Shown: piece by piece, positions 1-6,322 of the stretch
Position numbering within the stretch: the stretch's first letter is position 1
How the letters are laid out: every line of letters begins with the position of its first letter
NCBI GenBank assembly: GCA_026129385.1
Contig: JAHCIE010000160.1
Location: forward strand, 1 to 7,447
From: Anaerolineae bacterium
Lineage (GTDB): Bacteria; Chloroflexota; Anaerolineae; Epilineales; JAHCIE01
Reading direction: 5' to 3'
DNA length: 7,447 bases
The notes under the pieces: model-generated
Seen by the model: only the letters and a program-made list of their open reading frames with translations
The model's database searches: none
What the model was told of the DNA's origin: nothing
Position numbers and translations under genes: made by a program

Positions 1-16
1 CGCCGCCAGCCAACTT

Positions 17-53
17 CAAGACTCTAAAGGTCTCTGAGACTTTTAGGGTCTTG
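17..53. repeat. 18-bp imperfect inverted repeat past the amylosucrase stop
   Basis: Positions 17-34 and 36-53 are inverted copies of each other around a single central base, with 16 of 18 positions complementary. The element begins 7 bp beyond the amylosucrase stop codon. In a minus-strand transcript the two imperfect positions are A-C mismatches, while in a plus-strand transcript both become G-U wobbles, giving an unbroken 18-pair stem (less the few pairs lost to the loop). No U-rich tract follows on either strand, so it is not a classic intrinsic terminator. It may be a 3' end-protecting hairpin, a weak bidirectional terminator, or one copy of a dispersed palindromic repeat. The structure is directly visible; its role is inferred. 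Confidence 0.7.
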
Positions 54-59
54 CTATGT

Positions 60-2039
60 CTACCCCTCCCGCGCCAGGATAACGAACGCCAGCGGCTCCA
101 GGATCAGGTCAGTCGCGGTGGTGGCGTGGCCGGTCAGCAAGTCCTGGAAGCGGTAGCCAACGCCGTACAGGCGCAACAGGTGGGCGGGCAGTGTCTGCGG
201 CTGCTCGCTGAAGTTGGCGAACACCACGACGCGCTCGTGACGCCCACCGTTCACGGCGTGCTGCCGTACGTAGCCCAGCACATGATCGTTCTCGGTGTCG
301 ATGACCTGGGTCTCACCGCCCGCAAAAGCCGGATGGGCCTGTCGCAGTTGAATCAACTGGCGCAGGCGCTGGTAGACGTGGCCCTCGATGGTGGCCGGGT
401 CGTGTCGCCGCGCCATGCGCTCCCAGTCCGTGGCGGGGCGATGCACCCAGCGGCTGTCGCGGGCCTTCGTGTCGTCGTCCTGGAAGCTGTAGTCATTGAG
501 GGTGCCGATCTCGTCGCCCAGGTACAGCAGCGGGATACCGCCAATCGTCAGGATGACGCCGTGGATGAGGGCGATGCGCCGCACGGCCATCTCGACCTCC
601 GGCGCACCCTCTTCGGTCAGCGCCTTCTCCAGCCCGGCCAGCGAGGCTCCCATGCCGGAGATGCGGCAGTCGCCGGTCTTGGGGTTCTCCTGGAAGGGCA
701 GGCCGCGGGCGAAGCTGCCGGGGAAGCGGCCGGTGTAGAAATTATTGAGGAAGCGGCGATGGTGGTAGCCGTCGATGCCCAGCCGCGCCGCGTCCTCGTC
801 GGAGAAGGTCCAGCCAATGTCGTCGTGGACGCGCACGTAGTTGACCCAGGCGCAGTCGGCGGGCAGGGCGTGCCGCTCGCGGAGGGCCTGCCCTAGCAGG
901 CGCGTGTCGCGGGTTGCCAGGGTGTTCCACAGCAGGGCCATGAGGAGCGGGTTGTAGGAGAGCTGGCACTCGTCGCGAGAGATGTAGCGCACCACGTCGT
1001 CGGGGTGGACGATGGCTTCGGACTTGAAGAGCAGGGCGGGCGCGGCGATGCGGGCCACGGCGTTGAAGGCCTGAATCAACTCGTGGGCCTCGGGCAGGTT
1101 CTCGCAGCCGGTGCCCATCTCTTTCCAGATGAAGGCCACCGCGTCCAGGCGCAGCGCCTCGACGCCGATATTCGCCAGGAAGAGCATCTCGCCCGCCATG
1201 CGGTTGAAGACGGTCGGGTTGGCGTAGTTCAGGTCCCACTGGTAGTTGTGGAAGGTCGTCCACACCCACTGGTCGGGCGGCGAGGCGAAGGTGAAGGCGC
1301 CGGGGTGCTCGTCGGGGAAGATCTCGCGCAGCGTGCGCTCGTAGCGGTCGGGCATGGTTCGGTCGGGGAACATGCGGTAGTACGCCTGGTGTTCCTCATC
1401 CCCCGCCTGCGCGGCCACCGCCCAGGCGTGCTCGTCCGAGGTATGATTGAACACCAGGTCGACGACGAGGCTGATGCCCTCGCGGCGTAGCTCGTCGGTC
1501 AGGGTCGCCAGTTGCGCCAGCGTGCCCAGGGCCGGGTTGACGTCGCGGTAGCTGCTGACGGCGTAGCCGCCGTCGTTCTCGCCCTCGGGCGCTTTGAACA
1601 GGGGCATCAGGTGCAGGTAGGTCAGCCCCAACTCCTTGAAGTAGGGGATGCGGGCGCGCACGCCGTCCAGGTCGCCCGCGAACAGGTCGACGTAGCACAC
1701 CGCGCCGAGCATCTGGTTCGACTGGAACCAGCGTGGGGCGGCCTCGCGCGCCGCGTCGAGGGCCTTGAGGGCGGGCGCGCGGTCCAGCCAGGAGCGGGCG
1801 AGAATGGAGAGCAGCTGCTCCAGGTGATAGAAGAAGTCGTACTGGTCGCCGTACAGGTGATATAGCAGGCCGAACAGACGCGGGAAATGCTCGTCCAGGC
1901 GGCGGCGAAACGTCGCCCACTCATCGGGCGCGGCGGCCGCCGCCGTGGCAAACTCAGCGTCGAGGCGGGGCAGCAGCCGCGCCAGGGTGCGTTGCGCCTT
2001 GCGGGCCAGGTCGGGAGGCGTAGCGAGGGTTGTGGGCAT
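60..2039 (-). CDS. Amylosucrase (GH13 sucrose glucosyltransferase)
   Basis: Predicted amylosucrase (EC 2.4.1.4), which transfers glucose from sucrose to the end of an alpha-1,4-glucan and releases fructose. The 659-residue product is close to the 636-residue Neisseria polysaccharea enzyme and can be aligned with it over most of its length from memory. An alpha-helical N-terminal domain (about 1-110) precedes the (beta/alpha)8 barrel. Catalytic residues are visible: nucleophile D299 in LRLDAVAFIWK, acid/base E341 in FKSEAIVHPD, and stabiliser D406 in VHDDIGWTF. H199 (FNHTS), D156 (NDGGYAVSSY) and R530 (DSRW) match the sucrose-pocket residues, including the Asp-Arg pair closing that pocket. A C-terminal beta domain ends the protein. 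No signal peptide is seen, so it is probably cytoplasmic. The ATG at 2039 was chosen because upstream frame extension would translate the intergenic repeat; no clear Shine-Dalgarno precedes it. Sucrose hydrolase is a close alternative that sequence alone cannot exclude. Confidence 0.93.
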   Translation of the reverse strand: MPTTLATPPDLARKAQRTLARLLPRLDAEFATAAAAAPDEWATFRRRLDEHFPRLFGLLYHLYGDQYDFFYHLEQLLSILARSWLDRAPALKALDAAREAAPRWFQSNQMLGAVCYVDLFAGDLDGVRARIPYFKELGLTYLHLMPLFKAPEGENDGGYAVSSYRDVNPALGTLAQLATLTDELRREGISLVVDLVFNHTSDEHAWAVAAQAGDEEHQAYYRMFPDRTMPDRYERTLREIFPDEHPGAFTFASPPDQWVWTTFHNYQWDLNYANPTVFNRMAGEMLFLANIGVEALRLDAVAFIWKEMGTGCENLPEAHELIQAFNAVARIAAPALLFKSEAIVHPDDVVRYISRDECQLSYNPLLMALLWNTLATRDTRLLGQALRERHALPADCAWVNYVRVHDDIGWTFSDEDAARLGIDGYHHRRFLNNFYTGRFPGSFARGLPFQENPKTGDCRISGMGASLAGLEKALTEEGAPEVEMAVRRIALIHGVILTIGGIPLLYLGDEIGTLNDYSFQDDDTKARDSRWVHRPATDWERMARRHDPATIEGHVYQRLRQLIQLRQAHPAFAGGETQVIDTENDHVLGYVRQHAVNGGRHERVVVFANFSEQPQTLPAHLLRLYGVGYRFQDLLTGHATTATDLILEPLAFVILAREG

Positions 2040-2072
2040 AGGGTGAGTGTCCAGGTCGATGCTCAAGAGAAT

Positions 2073-2137
2073 GGGACACGGACGATCACAGACGACACGG
2101 TTGGAAGCGGATTGACCTTTGCCCGTGTTGTCCGTGG
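2073..2137. repeat. Inverted pair of degenerate CCGTG-type short repeats
   Basis: On the minus strand, 2100 down to 2073 reads as three consecutive related units (CCGTGTCGT, CTGTGATCGT, CCGTGTCCC) with a period of 9-10 bases. On the plus strand, 2123-2137 carries the same unit once and a half (CCGTGTTGT, CCGTGG). The two groups form an inverted repeat: 2087-2100 against 2123-2136 matches at 12 of 14 positions across a 22-bp spacer. This lies in the 162-bp gap between the MalG-like permease and the amylosucrase. It resembles dispersed degenerate intergenic repeats of environmental genomes (recollection, not a search). It argues against starting the amylosucrase upstream of 2039. Confidence 0.55.
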
Positions 2138-2153
2138 CGGCCCGCATCCCGAA

Positions 2154-2180
2154 GAGGGCAGGCGCGGGGGGCCTGCCCTC
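2154..2180 (-). other. Perfect 10-bp stem-loop after the MalG-like permease
   Basis: GAGGGCAGGC at 2154-2163 and its exact complement GCCTGCCCTC at 2171-2180 flank a 7-base loop. In the minus-strand transcript the hairpin begins 21 bases after the permease stop codon. It is G/C rich, but TTCGGGATG follows rather than a run of U, so it is unlikely to be an efficient intrinsic terminator. More plausible roles are protection of the permease mRNA 3' end or partial attenuation before the amylosucrase. The hairpin is seen directly; its function is inferred. Confidence 0.65.
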
Positions 2181-2201
2181 ACAGGAGCCGACGGTCGCCG
2201 A

Positions 2202-3365
2202 TCAGCCCTTGACCGAGCCGGCCATGAGGCCGCGCACGAAGTAGCGTTGCAGCGAGAAGAACACGATCAGCGGCAGAATCATCGAGATGAACGCACCCGC
2301 CGTGAGCAGGTGCCAGTCGCTGCCGCGCGAGCCGACCATGTCCGCCAGGCGCATCGTCAGCACTTGCACGTTGGGCCGGGCGCCGAGGAAGATCAACGCC
2401 ACCAGGTAGTCGTTCCACACCCACAGGAACTGGAAGATGGCGAAGGACGCCAACGCGGGCACCGACAGCGGCAGGATAAGCTGGGTGAAGATGGTGAAGT
2501 GGGACGCGCCGTCGATGAACGCCGACTCTAGAATATCCCGCGGCAGCATGCTGATGTAGGCGAACAGCAGATACGTCGCCAGCGGGAGGCCAAAGCCAGT
2601 ATGGGCGAGCCATACCCCCAGGAAGGTGCCGTTGAGGTCCAGGGCGAGATAGTCGCGCAGGATGGGCACCAGCGCGATCTGCAAGGGCACCACCAGCAAC
2701 GCCACGACCATGATGAAGAATATCCGCCGACCGGGGAAGCGCATCCAGGCAAAGCCGTAGGCAGCGAAGGCGGCAATGAGAATGGGGATGACGGGGGCCG
2801 GGATGGTCACCACCAGGCTGTTGATGAAGGCGTTGCTCAGATCGATGCCCGGCTCGGTCTGCACCGTGCCATCGGGCTGGCGTATCTCGATGGCCGTGCC
2901 ACCGAGTACCTGCTTGTAGTTATCCAGCGTGAAGCCGGTGTTCATCGTCCACTTGCGTTCCTGCAACTGGATGGTGCCCGCGCGGCGGTTGCCACTCCAT
3001 GTCAGGCGGAACTTGCCATCCCCCGTGGACACGCCGTCGCGGAACTGCTCGAAGGTGCCCTCGGCCGCGGCGGAGCCGTCGGGCGTCTGAATAGTCATGA
3101 CGCCCTCGCGGTTCAGGCCATCGGGCACCGGGAACTCCACGACGGTGACGTACTCGCGATGTGGCAAGACGGTCCACCAGCCGGAGGTCTGGATGTCGAA
3201 GCGGGTGCGGAAGGACGAGATGAGCAGGCCCACAGTCGGGATGGTCCAGACGATGATGATGAGCACCAGAACCACGTTGATAAAGATCTGGCCCCAGTTG
3301 AAGCGTCCCTTAGGCTTGCCCGCCATGCTGCTGGGTGGGGCTTGGGTTCCAGTCGAGGCAGCCAT
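2202..3365 (-). CDS. ABC sugar transporter permease, MalG/AglG-like
   Basis: Inner permease subunit of a carbohydrate uptake ABC importer; with the MalF-like partner it forms the membrane channel for the sugar delivered by the binding protein. The 387-residue protein has a first membrane segment at about 28-51 and further segments from about 179 to the C terminus. The ATPase-contacting EAA loop is visible at about 280-301 (ESAFIDGAS...LPLS), with Ser replacing the first Ala of the usual EAA. Classical MalG proteins are about 280-300 residues; the excess lies in an extracytoplasmic loop of roughly 125 residues (about 52-178), rich in Gly, Thr and charged residues. Such a loop is characteristic of AglG-type alpha-glucoside permeases (family knowledge). 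The start codon overlaps the upstream stop as TGATG, and AAGGAGG lies 7 bases before the ATG, so translation is probably coupled. Substrate is inferred from context only. Confidence 0.9.
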   Translation of the reverse strand: MAASTGTQAPPSSMAGKPKGRFNWGQIFINVVLVLIIIVWTIPTVGLLISSFRTRFDIQTSGWWTVLPHREYVTVVEFPVPDGLNREGVMTIQTPDGSAAAEGTFEQFRDGVSTGDGKFRLTWSGNRRAGTIQLQERKWTMNTGFTLDNYKQVLGGTAIEIRQPDGTVQTEPGIDLSNAFINSLVVTIPAPVIPILIAAFAAYGFAWMRFPGRRIFFIMVVALLVVPLQIALVPILRDYLALDLNGTFLGVWLAHTGFGLPLATYLLFAYISMLPRDILESAFIDGASHFTIFTQLILPLSVPALASFAIFQFLWVWNDYLVALIFLGARPNVQVLTMRLADMVGSRGSDWHLLTAGAFISMILPLIVFFSLQRYFVRGLMAGSVKG

Positions 3366-4522
3366 CAGAACGCCTCCTTCTCGCTGAACTGGCGCAGGTT
3401 ATAGATCATGACCGGGATGACCAGGATCAGCAGCACGATGGCGATGGCCGAACCATAGCCGTAGTTGTTGGCTGTGAAGTACTCTCGGTAGTACTGTGTC
3501 GCGATTACCTGGGTACTGAACTGGCCGCCGGTCATGACCCACACCACGTCGAAGATCTTGAGGGTGAAGATAAGCACCGTCGTCGATACGGCGACAATAG
3601 TTCCCATAATGGAGGGAATCATGATGCGGAAGAAGACCTGCAACTCGGTTGCGCCGTCGACGCGGGCCGCTTCCAGGATATCGGTGGGGATGCCCTTGAT
3701 GGCGGCCGAGAAGAGGACCATGCAGTAGCCGGTTTGCAGCCAGATCATGACGGCGATGAGGAACAGGTTGTTCCAGGGCTGAATCTCGGCCGAGGCCGTC
3801 CACGCCACCGGCTGATTGCCCGTCAGGCTGGTGTAGATGGCGTTCAGCAGGCCGATGTTCGGGTTGACCGCGTAGATGAGCTTGAAGATGACAGCTGCGC
3901 CGACCATCGAGATGGCCATGGGCATGAAGATCAGCGACTTGGCAAAGCGTTCGTACTTGCTGCGGTCGGCCAGGACGGCGATCAGCAGGCCCAGGACGAC
4001 ACAGCCGGTCGCGCCGAAGATAATCCACATGACATTGTTGCGGAAGGCGGTGAACATGTTGCGGTCGGTGAACACCGCCATGTAGTTACTCAGCCCGACG
4101 AACTCCTGGCCCAGCGGGCCGAAGAAGCTGGCGTACAGCGTGCGCAGGGTCGGTAGGGCCAGGTACCAGATGAGGATGGCCACGGCCGGACCGACGAAGA
4201 CGTAGGGTTGGATGCGCGAGGTCCAGGGGTTGCCGATGCGCTCGACGAGCCAGTTGGAGGCAAAGTACAGCAGGGCAACGCCCCCCACGCCCCACACGAT
4301 AGCGATCAGAGCAGTGACCAGCTTGGGCGCCTCGCTGTCGCGCAGGAAGACGAAGCCCGCGTACAGGCCGATGAAGGTGACGATGGGAACAAACAGTGCG
4401 ACCAGGATGCGGCCCAGGTTGGTAGCCAACGATGCGAGCGGCCCGCCCGGCTTGCCTTCGCCTGGCCCTTTGAGCGGGACAGGCTGGCCGACCGGTTTGA
4501 TATCGACAAATTGGTCATCCAT
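3365..4522 (-). CDS. ABC sugar transporter permease, MalF/AglF-like
   Basis: First permease subunit of the importer, 385 residues from the ATG at 4522. About eight hydrophobic segments can be seen, at roughly 36-59, 69-90, 106-128, 163-186, 194-217, 251-275, 306-327 and 358-375; the first two are additional to the six-segment core, as in MalF. The EAA loop is canonical at about 284-305 (EAARVDGATELQVFFRIMIP), with Glu, Ala-Ala and the conserved Gly in place. The N-terminal 35 or so residues are hydrophilic and rich in Pro, Gly and Lys. The start is supported by AGGAGG 6 bases upstream; the frame stays open to 4627, but that extension only translates a low-complexity intergenic repeat. The gene shares one base with the MalG-like gene at its end. 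A 231-bp repeat-laden gap separates it from the binding protein gene. AglF type is favoured because of its partner. Confidence 0.9.
   Translation of the reverse strand: MDDQFVDIKPVGQPVPLKGPGEGKPGGPLASLATNLGRILVALFVPIVTFIGLYAGFVFLRDSEAPKLVTALIAIVWGVGGVALLYFASNWLVERIGNPWTSRIQPYVFVGPAVAILIWYLALPTLRTLYASFFGPLGQEFVGLSNYMAVFTDRNMFTAFRNNVMWIIFGATGCVVLGLLIAVLADRSKYERFAKSLIFMPMAISMVGAAVIFKLIYAVNPNIGLLNAIYTSLTGNQPVAWTASAEIQPWNNLFLIAVMIWLQTGYCMVLFSAAIKGIPTDILEAARVDGATELQVFFRIMIPSIMGTIVAVSTTVLIFTLKIFDVVWVMTGGQFSTQVIATQYYREYFTANNYGYGSAIAIVLLILVIPVMIYNLRQFSEKEAF
3373..3379 (-). promoter_or_regulatory. Ribosome binding site of the MalG-like gene, inside the upstream gene
   Basis: AAGGAGG on the minus strand sits within the last codons of the MalF-like gene, 7 bases before the ATG at 3365. 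Together with the TGATG stop-start overlap it suggests coupled translation and balanced production of the two permease subunits. Confidence 0.8.
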
Positions 4523-4528
4523 CGCTGC

Positions 4529-4534
4529 CCTCCT
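4529..4534 (-). promoter_or_regulatory. Ribosome binding site of the MalF-like gene
   Basis: AGGAGG on the minus strand lies 6 bases before the ATG at 4522. It decides the start, because the reading frame stays open for another 35 codons upstream without any comparable signal. Confidence 0.8.
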
Positions 4535-4556
4535 GTCGGCAACGAGCAGGTTTCTT

Positions 4557-4603
4557 CCCTCTTCCCCCTTCCCCCGTCTACGGGGGAGCCAGAGGGGGGA
4601 GGG
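4557..4603. repeat. G/C-rich imperfect inverted repeat before the MalF-like gene
   Basis: Outer arms at 4557-4569 (pyrimidine rich, with a 2-base bulge) and 4593-4603 pair over 11 positions. They enclose an inner 6-bp hairpin, CCCCCG at 4571-4576 with CGGGGG at 4581-4586 around a 4-base loop. With the adjoining GGCCGGGGTGAGGGT (4602-4616) it resembles the dispersed 'CCCTCACCCC...' repeat seen in intergenic DNA of many bacterial genomes (recollection, not a search). In the minus-strand transcript it lies between the binding protein and permease genes, about 35 bases before the permease start. Confidence 0.6.
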
Positions 4604-4607
4604 CCGG

Positions 4608-4725
4608 GGTGAGGGTCTGCCAGACAACCAAAGACGAAGGACGAACGACCAATAGCCTAACCTGCACGGGGAATGACGTCTTGGTCATCGGTCCTTCGTC
4701 ATTGGTCCTTTCGAAGACCCTCACC
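4608..4725. repeat. Nested 118-bp palindrome with inverted heptad repeats
   Basis: GGTGAGGGTCT at 4608-4618 is the exact reverse complement of 4715-4725. Inside it, 4628-4652 and 4681-4705 are inverted copies matching at 21 of 25 positions, around a 28-bp centre; the flanking unpaired segments are 9 bp on each side, so the whole element is symmetric. Each inner arm is itself a run of four degenerate heptads of the form TTSGTCN, reading TTGGTCG, TTCGTCC, TTCGTCT on the minus strand and TTGGTCA, TCGGTCC, TTCGTCA on the plus strand. No target-site duplication or open reading frame is evident. It starts 28 bp beyond the binding protein stop codon. It may be a MITE-like or REP-like element, possibly acting as an mRNA-stabilising hairpin. 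Confidence 0.6.
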
Positions 4726-4753
4726 GAGCTACAAGGCCCTTACCATGAGCGGC

Positions 4754-6322
4754 TTACTGCGTGGGCCAGGAGGCGTCGATCTCCTTGAGGACGGTGTCCA
4801 GCGGCGCGGCGCCGGTCACCCAGTCGGTCATGCCCTTCCAGAACGAGCCTGCGCCGACCTTGCCGGGCATCAGGTCCGAGCCGTCGAAGCGCACGGTCGT
4901 CGCGGTCTGGTAGATCTGGCCGATCTTCTTCTCGACGGGGTCTGAGTACCAATCCAGGCTGACGTCCTTGTGGGGACCCAGCGCGCCGCCGTTGGCCAGC
5001 CAACCCTTGACGCCGTCGCCGGTGGAGAACCACTGCATGACGGCCTTGATCTCGGGGCGGTCCTTGGTCGCCACCATCAGGTCGCCGGCGACCTCGAAGG
5101 GCTTGCCATACTGCGGGTCGATGGGCGGCAGGTAGAAGAAGTCGTAGTCCACGCCCGGCTTGGCGTCCTTGGGGAAGAAGGAGGTGATGAAGTTGCCCTG
5201 CTTGTGCAGCCAGCACTTGGGCGGGTTCTGGAACATGCCGGCCGGCGCGTCACCGAAGTAGGTGGTGGCGATCTTGGCCTTGCCGCCCTGGACGTACTTG
5301 TCGTTCAGCCAGATCTTCGACATGATGTCGATGGCCTTGCGCACCTCGGGCGAGTCGAACTTCAACTGACCCTTGGTCCACTTGTCGTAGTTTTCGGGTG
5401 TGGTGGTGCGCAGCAGGATGGTCTCGATCCAGTCGGTGGCAGGCCAGCCGGTGGCCGCGCCCGACTCGATGCCGATACACCACGGCGTGTCGCCGTCTTT
5501 GGCGATCTGGTCGGTCAGCGCCATCATCTCATCCCAGGTGGTGGGAACCTTGTAGCCGGCCTTGTCGAAGGCGGCCTTGGGGTACCACACCAGGTCCTTG
5601 GCGTTGAAGCGCTGCCAGATGCCCGCATTCACGGGCTGACCGTCGGGACCGGGCACAGTGGACATGTCCATCCACGAGGGGATGTAGTTTTCCTTGAGCC
5701 AGGCGTCGGGGATGCCGAGCTTGCTGACCGGGATGGTCTTGCCCTGCTTGACCTGGATGGCGGCCAGACCCGGCTGCGGGAAGTCTACGATGTCGGGAGC
5801 CGCGCCGGCCTGGAACTGGGCGCCAATGGATCCCTCAAACTCCTTCGTGCCTTCGTACTGGATGTCGATGCCGGTCTTGGTCTCAAACTCCTTGATGGCG
5901 GCCTCGAACTTCGTAATGTCCGGGCCGGTGAAGGGGCCGGTCATGGTGACCTTGGTGCCCTTCATCTTGCCGGCGTAGGCGTCGGCCAGATCGTTGAGGC
6001 CCTTGGAGCGCGCGCCCGCTTCGGTCGCGCCAATGGAGACAGCGCCCGCAGCGGCCTTGGCGGCCACCGACGTGGCGACTACGGGGGCAGGAGCCGCGGC
6101 CGTCGGCGCGGCCGCCTTAGGGGCCTCCGTCGCTTTGGGGGCGGCGGGGGCGGCGGTCGGCGCGGCTGGCTGGACGGCTGCGGCCACGGTGGGCGCCGCT
6201 GCCTTGACGGCCGCTACAGCGGTCGGGGCGGCGGCCTGCTGGGCGGCAGGGCTACACGCGCTGGCGACCACCGCCAGCGCGGCGATGGCCAGGAACACGA
6301 TCCACAACATACGACGAGGCAT
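4754..6322 (-). CDS. Sugar ABC transporter substrate-binding lipoprotein, AglE-like
   Basis: Family 1 extracellular solute-binding protein that captures sugar outside the cell and hands it to the permeases. From the ATG at 6322 it is 522 residues. MPRR and a hydrophobic stretch (5-19) lead to a lipobox ASAC with Cys23 as the predicted lipidation site; Ala at -3 is a permitted but non-consensus residue. Residues 24 to about 105 form an Ala/Pro/Thr/Lys stalk with four AAPT units. The folded domain starts near 122. The segments FEAAIKEFETKTGIDIQYEGT, APDIVDFPQPG (about 175-185) and CWLHKQGNF are of the kind found in alpha-glucoside-binding AglE homologues (recollection). AAGGAGG 6 bases upstream fixes the start; the frame extends to 6400 without another such signal. 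Being the most highly needed subunit, it is separated from the permeases by hairpin-forming repeats. Sucrose as ligand is inferred from the neighbouring amylosucrase. Confidence 0.9.
   Translation of the reverse strand: MPRRMLWIVFLAIAALAVVASACSPAAQQAAAPTAVAAVKAAAPTVAAAVQPAAPTAAPAAPKATEAPKAAAPTAAAPAPVVATSVAAKAAAGAVSIGATEAGARSKGLNDLADAYAGKMKGTKVTMTGPFTGPDITKFEAAIKEFETKTGIDIQYEGTKEFEGSIGAQFQAGAAPDIVDFPQPGLAAIQVKQGKTIPVSKLGIPDAWLKENYIPSWMDMSTVPGPDGQPVNAGIWQRFNAKDLVWYPKAAFDKAGYKVPTTWDEMMALTDQIAKDGDTPWCIGIESGAATGWPATDWIETILLRTTTPENYDKWTKGQLKFDSPEVRKAIDIMSKIWLNDKYVQGGKAKIATTYFGDAPAGMFQNPPKCWLHKQGNFITSFFPKDAKPGVDYDFFYLPPIDPQYGKPFEVAGDLMVATKDRPEIKAVMQWFSTGDGVKGWLANGGALGPHKDVSLDWYSDPVEKKIGQIYQTATTVRFDGSDLMPGKVGAGSFWKGMTDWVTGAAPLDTVLKEIDASWPTQ
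6008..6253 (-). repeat. Coding region of the Ala/Pro/Thr stalk
   Basis: About 82 codons after the lipidated Cys encode a low-complexity segment dominated by Ala, with Pro, Thr, Val and Lys, including four AAPT motifs spaced irregularly (the first three about 10-12 residues apart). The DNA is a run of GCC/GCG-rich triplets. It probably forms a flexible tether that holds the binding domain away from the membrane. Such tracts are prone to length change by slippage. Confidence 0.75.

Noticed and set aside
51..896. Plus-strand open frame of 281 codons opposite the amylosucrase
   Set aside because: It overlaps the end of a clear GH13 gene and has no recognisable domain; composition is that of an antisense shadow.
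60..2039. Sucrose phosphorylase, trehalose synthase or alpha-glucosidase as alternative identity
   Set aside because: Length, the N-terminal helical domain, and motifs such as NDGGYAVSSYRDVNPALGT, FKSEAIVHPD and HDDIGWTF match amylosucrase rather than these families.
2040..2147. In-frame 36-codon N-terminal extension of the amylosucrase
   Set aside because: It would translate the inverted CCGTG-type repeat and has no ribosome binding site; the 659-residue form already has the full N-terminal domain.
4523..4627. In-frame 35-codon extension of the MalF-like permease
   Set aside because: It encodes Pro/Arg-rich sequence from a G/C-rich intergenic repeat, and AGGAGG sits ideally before the ATG at 4522.
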